The notes: generated from the letters alone by a model not told the origin. Shown: positions 18,597 through 27,610, counted from the stretch's first letter. The stretch is DNA of 64,000 nt from Ancylobacter tetraedralis (GCF_014195655.1 NZ_JACICD010000001.1:1092682-1156681), one strand, 5' to 3'. Program-made: numbers and translations.

Positions 18597-19487
18597 ATGA
18601 ACATGGCCGAGAGCGGCAAGCCGGATACCGCCTATTGCGCGCAGCTGGTACGCGCGCTCGACCGGGACCGCTATATCGCCGATCTGTTCGCGCCGGCCGA
18701 CAGGCGCGGGGCGCTGTTCGCGCTGCACGCCTTCAATGTCGAGGTGGCGCGGGTGCGCGAGGCCATCACCAACCCGATGGCGGGCGAGGTGCGGCTGCAA
18801 TGGTGGAGCGATGCGCTGATCGGCGGCGCGCGCGGCGACGTGCGGGCCAATCCGGTGGCGGCGGCGCTGCTCGATGCCATCGAGGCCCACCGCCTACCGC
18901 GCGAGACGTTCTTCTCGCTGCTCGATGCCCGCATCTTCGATCTCTATGACGACCCGATGCCGACGATGAACGACCTGGAGGGCTATGCCGGGGAGACCTC
19001 CTCGGCGCTCATCCGGCTCGCCGGCCTCATCCTGACGGGAACAGCCGACCCGAATTCGGCCGATGCCGCCGGCCATGCCGGCGTCGCCTATGCGGTCGTC
19101 GGGCTGCTGCGAGCCTTCCCCATCCATGCGCGGCGGGGCCAGTGCTATGTGCCGCTCGACATCCTCGCCAGCCATGGGCTCAAGCGGGCGGATGCGGTGT
19201 CCGGCAAGGTCAGTCCGGCGCTCAGGGCGGCGCTCGGCGAAATGCGCGTGCTGGCGCGCAAGCATTACGAGCTGGCGCTCGGCCATCTCGCCGGGCGCGA
19301 TCCCGCGCTGCTGCCGGCCTTCCTGCCGCTGGTGCTGGTGCCGGGCGATCTCGCGCGAATGGAACGGGCGCACGATCCCTTCGTGAGCGTGCCGGCGGCC
19401 GGGCCGCTCTCCCGGCTATGGCAGCTTTGGCGCGGGGCACGGCCGCTGCGCGCGGCCTTCGACGCGGCGCCCGCGCGCGCGGGCTGA
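18597..19487 (+). CDS. Squalene/phytoene synthase-family protein, NDUFAF6-like
   Basis: 296-residue all-helical protein with the isoprenoid-synthase fold. It contains 'LFALHAFNVEVARVREAITNPMAGEVRLQWW' and 'DLEGYAGETSSALIRLA', the usual pattern of the alphaproteobacterial and mitochondrial NDUFAF6 branch. The Asp-rich substrate motif of true synthases (DxxxD) is not evident in the first helix region, which argues for a non-catalytic role. Start: ATG 18597 has a GGAGG seven bases upstream; GTG 18573, overlapping the previous stop, is the alternative. No carotenoid or hopanoid genes are near. It ends 17 bases from the convergent VanZ-like gene. Confidence 0.8.
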   Translation: MNMAESGKPDTAYCAQLVRALDRDRYIADLFAPADRRGALFALHAFNVEVARVREAITNPMAGEVRLQWWSDALIGGARGDVRANPVAAALLDAIEAHRLPRETFFSLLDARIFDLYDDPMPTMNDLEGYAGETSSALIRLAGLILTGTADPNSADAAGHAGVAYAVVGLLRAFPIHARRGQCYVPLDILASHGLKRADAVSGKVSPALRAALGEMRVLARKHYELALGHLAGRDPALLPAFLPLVLVPGDLARMERAHDPFVSVPAAGPLSRLWQLWRGARPLRAAFDAAPARAG

Positions 19488-19504
19488 GGCGGAAGGCGCG
19501 GAAA

Positions 19505-19894
19505 TCAGCTGGTGCGCAGCAGCGCGCGCGCGACGCTCGCCACGGCGAAGCCGGTGGCCGCGCCGATCGAGCTGGCGATGAACTGCGCGAGTTCCGATGA
19601 GCGGGTGGCGGTGAAGCTCTGAGCATATTCCAGCGCGCCCGCCAACGCGATGAGCCCCAGCACCCCGATCAGCCGCTGGCGTGGCGTGGCCAGGCCGAAG
19701 CAGAGCAGGGCGCCGGTGCCGCAATAGGCGATGAAATGCTCGATATTCTTGCCCGCGCCGGTGCGCTCGATCGCCCCCGCCGGCAGCAGCGCGAGCAGCG
19801 GCAGGGCGATGAGGCAGGCAAGGGCGCCCAGCCGCGCCAGCCCTTCGAGCGCCCGTGTGAAGGCCGCCCTGTCGCGGAAAATGGCCACGCGCAT
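19505..19894 (-). CDS. VanZ-like family membrane protein
   Basis: 129-residue protein with about four membrane helices. The motif 'KNIEHFIAYCGTGALLCFGL' followed by 'ALEYAQSFTATRSSELAQFIASSIGAATGF' is the VanZ-family pattern (the acidic 'E-x-x-Q' and the 'D/E-x-x-x-N/S' positions). VanZ proper contributes to teicoplanin resistance; most bacterial relatives have no known role. It lies downstream of kdsA on the same strand, 30 bases apart, and converges with the NDUFAF6-like gene. Confidence 0.75.
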   Translation of the reverse strand: MRVAIFRDRAAFTRALEGLARLGALACLIALPLLALLPAGAIERTGAGKNIEHFIAYCGTGALLCFGLATPRQRLIGVLGLIALAGALEYAQSFTATRSSELAQFIASSIGAATGFAVASVARALLRTS

Positions 19895-19924
19895 CGCCTC
19901 ACTCCCTCCGGCTCTGACGGGCCC

Positions 19925-20773
19925 TCAGTTGCCGTCGCCTTTGGCGATGCGGTCAAAGGCCTGGAGATGGGCGACAAGCGCCTCGAACTGGTTGAGCGGC
20001 ACCATGTTCGGCCCATCCGAGGGGGCCTTGTCGGGGTCGGGGTGGGTCTCGATGAAGACGCCGGCCACCCCCACCGCCACGGCGGCGCGGGCCAGCACCG
20101 GCACGAATTCGCGCTGCCCGCCAGAGGAGGTGCCCTGGCCGCCCGGCTGCTGCACGGAATGGGTGGCGTCGAAGATCACCGGCGCGCCGGTCGTCGCCGC
20201 CAGGATCGGCAGCGCGCGCATGTCGCTCACCAGCGTGTTGTAGCCGAAGGAAACACCCCGCTCGGTGACGAGCACATTGGCATTGCCGCCCTCGGTGAGC
20301 TTGGCGACGACATTCTTCATGTCCCAGGGGGCGAGGAACTGGCCCTTCTTGACATTGACCACCCGGCCCGTGGCGGCCGCGGCGAGCAGCAGGTCGGTCT
20401 GCCGGCAGAGGAAGGCGGGGATCTGCAGCACATCGGCCACCTCCGCCACCGGCGCGCACTGGTCGTTCTCGTGCACGTCGGTCAGCACGGGCATGCCGAA
20501 GCGCTCGCGGATCTCGGCGAAGACCGGCAGCGCCGCCTTCAGCCCCATGCCGCGCTGGCCGTGGATCGAGGTGCGGTTGGCCTTGTCGAACGAGGTCTTG
20601 AAGACCACGCCGATATGCCGCCGCCGGGCGATCTCATGGATCGCGGCGGCACATTCCAGCGCGTGTTCCCGGCTTTCCATCTGGCAGGGGCCGGCAATGA
20701 GGGCGAGCGGCAGGGTGTTGCCGAAGCGGACATCGCCAATGGCGACGGTGGAATTGGCGGGGGTGCCGCTCAT
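19925..20773 (-). CDS. kdsA: 3-deoxy-8-phosphooctulonate synthase (KDO-8-P synthase)
   Basis: Condenses phosphoenolpyruvate with arabinose 5-phosphate to KDO 8-phosphate, a precursor of the LPS inner core. 282 residues, normal length. Signatures: '[18 protein letters not shown]' near residue 20, '[11 protein letters not shown]', 'DVHENDQ', '[12 protein letters not shown]', '[11 protein letters not shown]' and '[11 protein letters not shown]'. The Asn in KANR and the Cys in GPCQ would place it in a group to be sorted by alignment as metal-dependent or not. It sits just downstream of kdsD, which makes its substrate. Confidence 0.96.
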   Translation of the reverse strand: MSGTPANSTVAIGDVRFGNTLPLALIAGPCQMESREHALECAAAIHEIARRRHIGVVFKTSFDKANRTSIHGQRGMGLKAALPVFAEIRERFGMPVLTDVHENDQCAPVAEVADVLQIPAFLCRQTDLLLAAAATGRVVNVKKGQFLAPWDMKNVVAKLTEGGNANVLVTERGVSFGYNTLVSDMRALPILAATTGAPVIFDATHSVQQPGGQGTSSGGQREFVPVLARAAVAVGVAGVFIETHPDPDKAPSDGPNMVPLNQFEALVAHLQAFDRIAKGDGN

Positions 20774-20813
20774 GGGAAGGCCCTCGAGGCGCTAAGGATA
20801 AGGGCGCGGGCGG

Positions 20814-21980
20814 TCAGATGACGCCGGCGCGCAGGATGTCGTGAATGTGGAGGATGCCGACGGGCGTGCGCTCGGCCACCGCGAACACCACCGTGACTGG
20901 CCGCCGGTTCATCAGGCCGAGAGCGGCGCTGGCGAGTTCGGCCGGCTCGACCACGAGCGGCGAGCGGGTCATGACATTCTCCACCGGCTGGGCCAGCAGG
21001 GCGGCGCTCATGTGGCGGCGCAGGTCTCCATCGGTGACGATGCCGACCAGATGCCCCGTGGCATCCACCACCCCGCAGCAGCCGAACCGCTTGCCGGTGA
21101 TCTCGATCAGCGCTTCCGCCATCGGCGTGCCGAGGCGGACGAGCGGCAGGGCCTCGTCCCGGTGCATGAGGTCGGCGACCTTGAGAAGCCGCGCCCCGAG
21201 CTTGCCGCCGGGATGGAACACGCGAAAATCGGAGGCGGAAAAGCCCCGCCGCTGCAGCAGCGCGACCGCGAGCGCGTCGCCCAGCGCCAGCTGGATGAGA
21301 GTGGAACTGGTGGGGGCGAGCCCGTTCGGGCAGGCCTCCTCAACACGCGGCAGCGCCAGCACGACATCGGCCGCGCGCCCGAGCGAACTCTCGGCCCGCG
21401 AGGTCATGGCGAGGAGCGGCACCGCGAAACGACCGGCATAATGCACGATGTCCGAGAGTTCGGCGGTCTCGCCGGACCAGGAAATCGCGAGCAGTACATC
21501 GTCGGGCGTCACCATGCCGAGATCGCCATGACTCGCCTCGGCGGCGTGCAGGAACAGCGCCGGCGTGCCGGTGGAAGCGAAGGTGGCGGCGAGCTTGCGG
21601 CCGATATGCCCGCTCTTGCCCATGCCGGTGACGATGATGCGGCCGCGCGCGGCCTCCACGATCTGCGCGGCCCGGGCGATGGCGTCGCCAAGCGCGCCCT
21701 CGACGCTGGCGGTGAGCGCGGCGAGCGCCCGCGCCTCGATGGCGAGCGTGCGCAGCGCGCTGGTGCGGACCGAATCGAGCGTCGCCGCATCGACGGGGCC
21801 CCCCTCGACCGCCGGCACGCCGCCGGATAGGTCCGTGGACTGGCCCGTGGACTGGCCGACGTCGCCGGAGGCCGGCGCGGCGCGGGCCGGATCGCGGGGG
21901 GAGGCCTCGCGCACCGGGCGGCCCTCGCTGGGGAGGTTCGCGGCGGTGACGTCCTGCGTGATGCTGCCTTGAGCGGTCAT
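20814..21980 (-). CDS. kdsD: Arabinose-5-phosphate isomerase, KpsF/GutQ type, with extended N-terminus
   Basis: Converts ribulose 5-phosphate to arabinose 5-phosphate for KDO synthesis. A SIS sugar-isomerase domain carries 'RIIVTGMGKSGHIGRKLAATFASTGTPALFLHAAEASHGDLGM' (written here in pieces: GMGKSGHIGRK and HAAEASHGDLG), 'AISWSGETAEL', and the C-terminal half has two CBS domains (LPLVRLGTPMAEAL and GVVDATGHLVGIVTDGDLRRH). At 388 residues from ATG 21980 it has about 60 extra, low-complexity residues (Ser/Gly/Ala/Pro) before the core; the true start may be further downstream, for example a GTG near the conserved region. kdsA follows after 40 bases. Confidence 0.9.
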   Translation of the reverse strand: MTAQGSITQDVTAANLPSEGRPVREASPRDPARAAPASGDVGQSTGQSTDLSGGVPAVEGGPVDAATLDSVRTSALRTLAIEARALAALTASVEGALGDAIARAAQIVEAARGRIIVTGMGKSGHIGRKLAATFASTGTPALFLHAAEASHGDLGMVTPDDVLLAISWSGETAELSDIVHYAGRFAVPLLAMTSRAESSLGRAADVVLALPRVEEACPNGLAPTSSTLIQLALGDALAVALLQRRGFSASDFRVFHPGGKLGARLLKVADLMHRDEALPLVRLGTPMAEALIEITGKRFGCCGVVDATGHLVGIVTDGDLRRHMSAALLAQPVENVMTRSPLVVEPAELASAALGLMNRRPVTVVFAVAERTPVGILHIHDILRAGVI

Positions 21981-22159
21981 GCCCTGAGCGTTACTCCCTC
22001 GGCTGCGGGCGCCGGCGTGAAGCCGTGCCGCGCCCGCCTTGATGTCCACCCGCCGGAGGGGGTCATAAGCGGCCTTGGCGCCGGATGCAACGCAGCCGTC
22101 CTCCGCAGGCATCTCCCGCCCCAGCTGCGGGGCCGGCATCGCGGGACCGACGCCCCGCC

Positions 22160-23584
22160 TCAGCCGCGGTTATAGACGTCCTCCAGCCGGACGATGTCGT
22201 CTTCGCCGAGATAGGAGCCGGTCTGCACCTCGATGAGCACCAGCGGGATCTTGCCGGGATTGGCGAGCCGGTGCACGCCGCCCAGCGGCAGATAGGTGGA
22301 TTCGTTCTCGCGCACCTCGAATACCCGCTCGTCCAGCGTCACCTCGGCGGTGCCCTTGACGACGATCCAGTGCTCGGCGCGGTGATAGTGCTTCTGCAGC
22401 GAGAGCCGCCCGCCCGGCTCGACGACGATCATCTTCACGTGGAAGCGATCGCCCCGGCAGATGGTCTGGTAGGTGCCCCAGGGCCGGTGCGCCTTCAGAT
22501 GCTCGTTGGCGGAGTTGTGGTTCTCGGCCTTCAGCCGCGCGACCAGCGCCTTCACATCCTGCGAGCGGTCGGAGGGCATGACCAGCACGGCATCGTCGGT
22601 CGCGATGACCGACACATTGTCGAGGCCGACGGTGGCCACCAGCGGGCCATCGGTGTGGACGAAGCTGTTGCGGGTGTCCAACAGCGTCGCCGGCCCGTGC
22701 ACCACGTTTCCGGCGGCGTCGCCCGGCTCCAGCGCCCTGAGCGCGTCCCAGCTGCCGATATCCGACCAACGGAAGCGCCCCTCGATGACCGCCGCGCGGC
22801 TGGTGCGCTCCATCACGGCATAGTCGATCGATTTCGCCGGCGCCGCGCCGAAGGCCTTGGCGTCGAGCCGGATGAAGCCGAGATCCTCGCCGGAGAGTTC
22901 CACCGCCTCGCGCACGGCCGCGACCATCTCGGGCTCGAAGCGCTCGGCCTCCTCGATCAGCAGGGCCGCGGGGAACAGGAAATTGCCCGAGTTCCACAGA
23001 TAGCCTTCGCCGAGATAGCGCGCGGCGGTGGCGGCATCCGGCTTCTCGACGAAGGCCTCGACCTTGCGGGCGCCGCTCTCGCCGGACGGCTCGCCGGGGC
23101 GGATATAGCCATAGGCGGTCGAGGGTTCGGCCGGGGTGATGCCGAAGGTGACGATCTGCCCTTCGCGGGCGGCGCGGGCGGCGGCGCGGCAGGCATCCAG
23201 GAAAAGCTCGGGGTCGAGCACCGCGTGGTCGGCGGCCAGCGCCAGCACCAGCGCGCCCTCGCCGGAGAGGCGCTGGGCGATGAGCGCGGCGGCGATCAGC
23301 GCCGGGCCCGAATCGCGCCGCACCGGCTCCAGCGCTACCGTCGCCTCGATGCCGATCTCCTGCGCCTGCCGGCGGGCGAAGAAGCGGAAATCCTCATGCG
23401 TCAGCACCAGCGGCGCGGCGAAGAGCGCGCGGTCCGACACGCGCTTGAGGGTCTGCTGAAACAGCGTGTGGCCGCCGGTCAGCATCTGGAACTGCTTGGG
23501 CAGGCTGTCGCGCGAGACCGGCCACAGCCGCGTCCCGGAGCCCCCGGCAAGTATGACGGGAAGGATGGGGGCCGTGCTCAACAT
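22160..23584 (-). CDS. manC: Mannose-1-phosphate guanylyltransferase / mannose-6-phosphate isomerase
   Basis: Type II bifunctional enzyme making GDP-mannose for LPS O-antigen or exopolysaccharide. 474 residues from ATG 23584 (MLSTAPILPVILAGG). The N-terminal nucleotidyltransferase domain has 'VILAGGSGTRLWPVSR', 'FVEKPDAATAARYL' and 'YLWNSGNFLF'; the C-terminal cupin isomerase domain has 'RPWGTYQTICRGDRFHVKMI', 'LSLQKHYHRAEHWIVVKGTAEV' and 'PLGGVHRLANPGKIPLVLIEVQ'. A longer in-frame reading from 23803 lacks homology. It lies upstream of kdsD on the same strand, divergent from the AI-2E-type gene. Confidence 0.95.
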   Translation of the reverse strand: MLSTAPILPVILAGGSGTRLWPVSRDSLPKQFQMLTGGHTLFQQTLKRVSDRALFAAPLVLTHEDFRFFARRQAQEIGIEATVALEPVRRDSGPALIAAALIAQRLSGEGALVLALAADHAVLDPELFLDACRAAARAAREGQIVTFGITPAEPSTAYGYIRPGEPSGESGARKVEAFVEKPDAATAARYLGEGYLWNSGNFLFPAALLIEEAERFEPEMVAAVREAVELSGEDLGFIRLDAKAFGAAPAKSIDYAVMERTSRAAVIEGRFRWSDIGSWDALRALEPGDAAGNVVHGPATLLDTRNSFVHTDGPLVATVGLDNVSVIATDDAVLVMPSDRSQDVKALVARLKAENHNSANEHLKAHRPWGTYQTICRGDRFHVKMIVVEPGGRLSLQKHYHRAEHWIVVKGTAEVTLDERVFEVRENESTYLPLGGVHRLANPGKIPLVLIEVQTGSYLGEDDIVRLEDVYNRG

Positions 23585-23802
23585 GAGGTTCCTCGCAAGT
23601 TGCCGGACCCTTTCGGCACGGCATGGCGGCTGACGCGACGCGCGCCGTTGCACACATCTGACGATGCATGGCATGGCGCCGCAGTTGACGCGCCGCAGCA
23701 TGCCGCAAAAGGTCAATTTGTCCACGTTATTGTCACGCTTTCGGCGGGAACTGGAAGGGTCGACGCCGCGTTCCATTCGATGGGCACAGGCGGGGGCGGG
23801 CA

Positions 23803-24951
23803 ATGGACATGAAGCGGCACATCGTGTCGGCGGCGGAGCCGCGCCAGGGTGGCGCCCGGCAGATCGGCACGCGAGGCGGGCCCGGCGATCTGCCGCCCGA
23901 GGAGAAGCGCGGCGAGAGGCTTTGGCGCCGGGCCACGCAGGTCGCGATCATCGTCACCGCCGTCATCGTGCTCGCGGCCGCCATGGTGGTGGCGCGCGCC
24001 GTGCTGGTCCCCATCGTCGCCGCGGTCATCATCGGCAGCGTGATCGGGCCGGCCATGGAAGCGATGGCGCGCCGGGGCGTCCCGACCCCGCTCGGCTCCG
24101 CCCTGATCGTCGCCATGCTCGGGGGCCTGCTCTATGGGGCCGCGGTCATTCTCGCGGCGCCGCTGGCGGACTGGACGGCCCGGGCCCCGGAAATCGGCGC
24201 CATCGTGCAGGATCGCTTCGCCGCGCTGAAGCCGGCTCTGCACACGGTGAGTTCCTTCGTCGAGACGATCGAATCGATCGGCCGCGCCGCCGAGCCGCCC
24301 ATGACGGTGCGCCTGGCCGATTCGCGCATGCTGGAGAGCGCGCTGGGGCTGGTGACGCCGGCCATCGGCGAGCTGATTCTCTTCACGGGTTCGCTGGTGT
24401 TCTTTCTCGCCGGGCGAATCCAGATCAAGCGCCGGCTGGTGCAGGCCATCGGCCCGCGCTCGACCCGACTGGCGGCGCTGCGAGTGTTTCGCGAGATCGA
24501 GGACCGCCTCGGCGCCTATCTCGTCACCGCCACCTTCATCAATATCGGGCTCGGCGTGGCGACCACGCTCATCACCTGGGCGCTCGGCCTGCCAAGTCCA
24601 TTGCTGTGGGGCGCACTCGCGGGCCTGCTGAACTACATCCCCTATCTCGGGCCGGCGGTGATGGCCCTGATTCTGGCCGTTGCGGGCATCGTGAGCTTTC
24701 CCGGCATCGTCCAGGCGCTGCTCCCCGCCGCGGCCTTCGTCGCCCTCACCAGCATCGAAGGGCATGTACTGACGCCTCTGATCATCAGCCGTCGCGTATC
24801 GCTCAATCCCTTCGCGGTGTTTCTGTCCATGGCGCTGTGGACCTGGCTGTGGGGTCCGGCGGGTACTTTCCTTGCGGTGCCGCTGCTGATCGCCGCCATG
24901 GCGCTGGCCGACGGCGTCATCGCCCGCCGCCGTCCCGATCTGCCGGGATGA
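23803..24951 (+). CDS. AI-2E family transporter (YdiK/PerM-type permease)
   Basis: 382-residue integral membrane protein with about eight helices: a pair near residues 45-85, a third near 100, then a soluble domain (about 115-210) and a cluster of helices in the C-terminal half. Family-typical segments: 'NYIPYLGPAVMALILAVAG' and 'EGHVLTPLIISRRVSLNPFAVFLSMALW'. Family members include exporters of autoinducer-2 and Na+/H+ antiporters; substrate cannot be assigned. ATG 23809 is an equivalent start. Divergent from manC. Confidence 0.88.
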   Translation: MDMKRHIVSAAEPRQGGARQIGTRGGPGDLPPEEKRGERLWRRATQVAIIVTAVIVLAAAMVVARAVLVPIVAAVIIGSVIGPAMEAMARRGVPTPLGSALIVAMLGGLLYGAAVILAAPLADWTARAPEIGAIVQDRFAALKPALHTVSSFVETIESIGRAAEPPMTVRLADSRMLESALGLVTPAIGELILFTGSLVFFLAGRIQIKRRLVQAIGPRSTRLAALRVFREIEDRLGAYLVTATFINIGLGVATTLITWALGLPSPLLWGALAGLLNYIPYLGPAVMALILAVAGIVSFPGIVQALLPAAAFVALTSIEGHVLTPLIISRRVSLNPFAVFLSMALWTWLWGPAGTFLAVPLLIAAMALADGVIARRRPDLPG

Positions 24952-24981
24952 GGGGAGGGCTGTGGATGACTTTCGAGGCGC

Positions 24982-25010
24982 TTGACACCCGGCGGCGGCT
25001 GCCTTAACAC
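24982..25010 (+). promoter_or_regulatory. Promoter for tRNA-Asp
   Basis: A perfect TTGACA (24982-24987) lies 17 bases before TAACAC (25005-25010), placing the expected start near 25017, about 33 bases ahead of the tRNA. The -10 match is modest. Confidence 0.5.
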
Positions 25011-25049
25011 CCGCCCCACTCCACGCGGTTCCTTTGCCGGGGGCGCTTT

Positions 25050-25126
<77 letters not shown>

Positions 25127-25269
25127 TTTGCTTCAATGGCTTGTCTCCTTTTCCTCGAAATCTGTGACACCTTGCCGGAACGGCGTGTGACATTTTCGGT
25201 GGTCGTCTCCTCCTGATCCGCGCGCTTCCCAACATCTCCGCTGCCGTCCCAGGGATGGCATGTTCTGCG

Positions 25270-25292
25270 GATGGCATTCCCGCGCGGGCGCC
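25270..25292. repeat. 23-bp direct repeat, copy 1
   Basis: Identical to 25337-25359; period 67 bases. The repeat holds the palindromic core CCCGCGCGGG. Confidence 0.85.
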
Positions 25293-25336
25293 GTCGCGCG
25301 TGTCGTCTACCGGGCGCCTTATGCGCTGGTGGCGCC

Positions 25337-25359
25337 GATGGCATTCCCGCGCGGGCGCC
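25337..25359. repeat. 23-bp direct repeat, copy 2
   Basis: Second identical copy of 25270-25292 between tRNA-Asp and the sensor kinase gene. Confidence 0.85.
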
Positions 25360-25503
25360 AGCGCGCGGGTGCCGTCGCGCGTGGCGCGAATGTGCGTGGT
25401 TTGATGAATCAATGTCGCGGCAAACGCCGCCAGTGCCTTGATCGCGCGGCTTTATCCCGCGCAGGACCCCACCTAGGGCACGTAGCCGGCGCGGGTAGGG
25501 ACC

Positions 25504-26769
25504 TCAGCTGGTGATCACGGTGGGCAGGCCGATCCGCTGCACCAGGCCCCCGCGCGGGCCGTTGCGCAGTTCCAGCGTGCCGTCATTGCCGGTGATGATC
25601 TCGCGGGCGATGGCCAGCCCGAGTCCCGCGCCGGGCACCGGAGCATCCTTGACCGTGTCGATCCGGAAGAACGGCTCGAACACCCTGAGCATCAGTTCCT
25701 CCGGAATTCCGGGGCCCTCGTCCTCGATCACCACGGCGGCCCGCCCGTGCTCCGCCTCGACGCGGATGATTGCCTTGTGGCCATGCGTGGCGGCATTGAT
25801 GGCGAGGTTGCGGATCGCCCGCCGAAGCGCGAGTGGTCGCGCCACGACGCTGGCGGGTGCGGTGGACGCGAGGCTGATCGCCAGCCCGATCGCCACAAGT
25901 TCGGCGACGACCTCGCTCACCAGTTCGTCGAGGCGCAGGCATGTGCGCGAGGAGCGCTCGACTTCCTCCCGCACCACGCGAATCGCGCTGTCGGCGATGC
26001 GGTCGAGTTCGTCGAGGTCGGCGATCCAGTTGGCGCGCTCTTCCTCGTCGAGAAATTCGGCCCGCAGCCGCATGCGGGTCATCGGCGTGCGCAGGTCGTG
26101 CCCCGCGGCCGCCACCATGCGGATGCGGCTTTCCATCGCCCGTTTCAGGCGCGTCGACAGCAGGTTGATCGCCCGCGCCGCCGCGCGCACCTCGGTCGGC
26201 CCGGCCTCGGGCAAGGGTTCCAGCTCGCCGTCCGGTCCCAATGTCGCGACCGTGCGCTCCAGCAGCGCCAACGGCTCGGTGAGGCGGCGCACGGCGACGA
26301 CGATGACCAGCGTGGTGCCGATCGCGATGAACAGGGCCCAGCCGGCCAGCGCCCATCCGCCGTTTTTCGGGCCCGGTGGCGGCATGCCGAGGGGGATCGC
26401 CAGCCATCGGCCATCGGCGAGCCGGCCCGCGACGACGGGCCAGGGCAGGCCTGCCCCATCCTTCACGACGATTCGCTCGCTGCGGCCGTTATGCGCGAGG
26501 GCGGCGTTGATTCCGTGTGTCGCGTTCTCGATGATGTCGCCGGCGGGCTCGCTGTCGTGAATGCCGACGAATTCGTTCTGCAGCGTATCCGGCAGCGCTC
26601 CGCGCGCCACCATCTCGGCCACCAGGCCCCACTGGGCGGCGATGGCGTCGTCGACCTGGTCCATGCGCGGCGGCGCCAGCAGCAGGACCGACAGGCCCGT
26701 CGCGGCCAGAACCACCAGCAGCACCGAGGCGACCAGCAGGGCGGTGATCTTGGCGCGCAGCGTGTTCAT
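25504..26769 (-). CDS. Sensor histidine kinase (EnvZ/BaeS-like)
   Basis: 421-residue membrane kinase. First helix near residues 7-32 (ITALLVASVLLVVLAATGL), a periplasmic sensor region of about 100 residues, second helix near 137-155, a HAMP linker, then the HisKA domain with phospho-acceptor His224 in 'AAAGHDLRTPMTRMRLR', and an HATPase domain with N-box 'RNLAINAATHG' and G-boxes 'VIEDEGPGIPEE' and 'GAGLGLAIAREI'. It overlaps the response-regulator gene by 4 bases, so the two are co-translated. The divergent Spy/CpxP-like gene suggests envelope stress or metal sensing; that is an inference. Confidence 0.93.
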   Translation of the reverse strand: MNTLRAKITALLVASVLLVVLAATGLSVLLLAPPRMDQVDDAIAAQWGLVAEMVARGALPDTLQNEFVGIHDSEPAGDIIENATHGINAALAHNGRSERIVVKDGAGLPWPVVAGRLADGRWLAIPLGMPPPGPKNGGWALAGWALFIAIGTTLVIVVAVRRLTEPLALLERTVATLGPDGELEPLPEAGPTEVRAAARAINLLSTRLKRAMESRIRMVAAAGHDLRTPMTRMRLRAEFLDEEERANWIADLDELDRIADSAIRVVREEVERSSRTCLRLDELVSEVVAELVAIGLAISLASTAPASVVARPLALRRAIRNLAINAATHGHKAIIRVEAEHGRAAVVIEDEGPGIPEELMLRVFEPFFRIDTVKDAPVPGAGLGLAIAREIITGNDGTLELRNGPRGGLVQRIGLPTVITS

Positions 26770-27512
26770 GGCTCTTGTCCGGGCGGGGACGGCGCGTCGA
26801 CGGTTTCAACCGAGACGGCGAGTTGATAGCCGCCATTGCGCAGCGTCTTGAGAATGCGGAAACTCCCCACGTCGCCCAGCTTGCGCCGCAGCCGGCTGAC
26901 CAGCACATCGATCGAGCGGTCGAAGGTCGACCCGCTGCGCCCCTGCGTGATGTCGAGCAACTGGTCACGCGAGAGCATGCGGCCCGGCCGTAGCAGGAAG
27001 GCCTGGAGCAGCTCGAACTCCCCGGCCGTCAGCGGCACGTCCTCCCCGGAGGCGTCGATCACCCGGCGGGTGGAGGGATAGGCGACAAAGCCCGCGAAAC
27101 GATAGGTTTGCTGCTGGGCCACGGGCACGGCGGCCTCGCGCGCCGCCGTCCGGCGCAGCACGGCGCGGATGCGTGCGAGCAATTCGCGCGGATTGAACGG
27201 CTTGCCAAGATAGTCGTCGGCACCGACCTCGAGCCCGATGATACGGTCGACATCTTCCTTCAGCGCGGTGAGCAGGATGATCGGCACCTGCGAGCGCGCC
27301 CTGAGGGCCCGGCAGAAGTCGAGCCCGGACGTGTCGGGCAGCATGAGGTCGAGCACCACCAGATCGATGCGGTTCGAGGTGAGGCTTTTTTCGGCCTGCC
27401 GTCCATCCTGGGCGAGTGTCACGCGAAACCCCTGGCCCTGAAGATAGCGGCCGAGCAGCTTGCGGATTTCCTGGTCGTCGTCGACGACCAGGATATGCGG
27501 ACTGGCTTCCAC
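26766..27512 (-). CDS. OmpR-family response regulator
   Basis: 248 residues: receiver domain with the acidic pair near residue 11-12 (VVDDDQE), phospho-acceptor Asp55 in 'LVVLDLMLPDTSG', Lys in 'GADDYLGKPFNPRELLARI', and a C-terminal OmpR-type winged-helix DNA-binding domain (LTAGEFELLQAFLLRPGRMLSRDQL, written as LTAGEFELLQ and RPGRMLSRDQL). It is first in the pair with the kinase and divergent from the periplasmic protein at 27741, whose promoter is a likely target. Confidence 0.95.
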   Translation of the reverse strand: MEASPHILVVDDDQEIRKLLGRYLQGQGFRVTLAQDGRQAEKSLTSNRIDLVVLDLMLPDTSGLDFCRALRARSQVPIILLTALKEDVDRIIGLEVGADDYLGKPFNPRELLARIRAVLRRTAAREAAVPVAQQQTYRFAGFVAYPSTRRVIDASGEDVPLTAGEFELLQAFLLRPGRMLSRDQLLDITQGRSGSTFDRSIDVLVSRLRRKLGDVGSFRILKTLRNGGYQLAVSVETVDAPSPPGQEP

Positions 27513-27610
27513 GTATTGGCTCCCGAAAGATTGGCTCCCTGATGGCCCGGTGCCCCGCCATCAATGGCCGGCAGCGCTCCCCATTCCAACGCACGAATGG
27601 CAAGCCAACT

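Larger units (their letters stand above)
25127..25503. other. Non-coding gap with a duplicated 23-bp motif
   Basis: No credible gene. The stretch contains a 23-base direct repeat at 25270-25292 and 25337-25359 (starting GATGGCATTCCC, ending GGGCGCC) and a second repeated block GCCGTCGCGCGTG at 25290-25302 and 25371-25383. Frames open across it encode only Arg/Ala-rich shadows. Confidence 0.7.

Noticed and set aside
25260-25514. 84-codon plus-strand frame in the gap after the tRNA
   Set aside because: Made of the 23-bp repeat region, Arg/Ala-rich, no ribosome site or family pattern.
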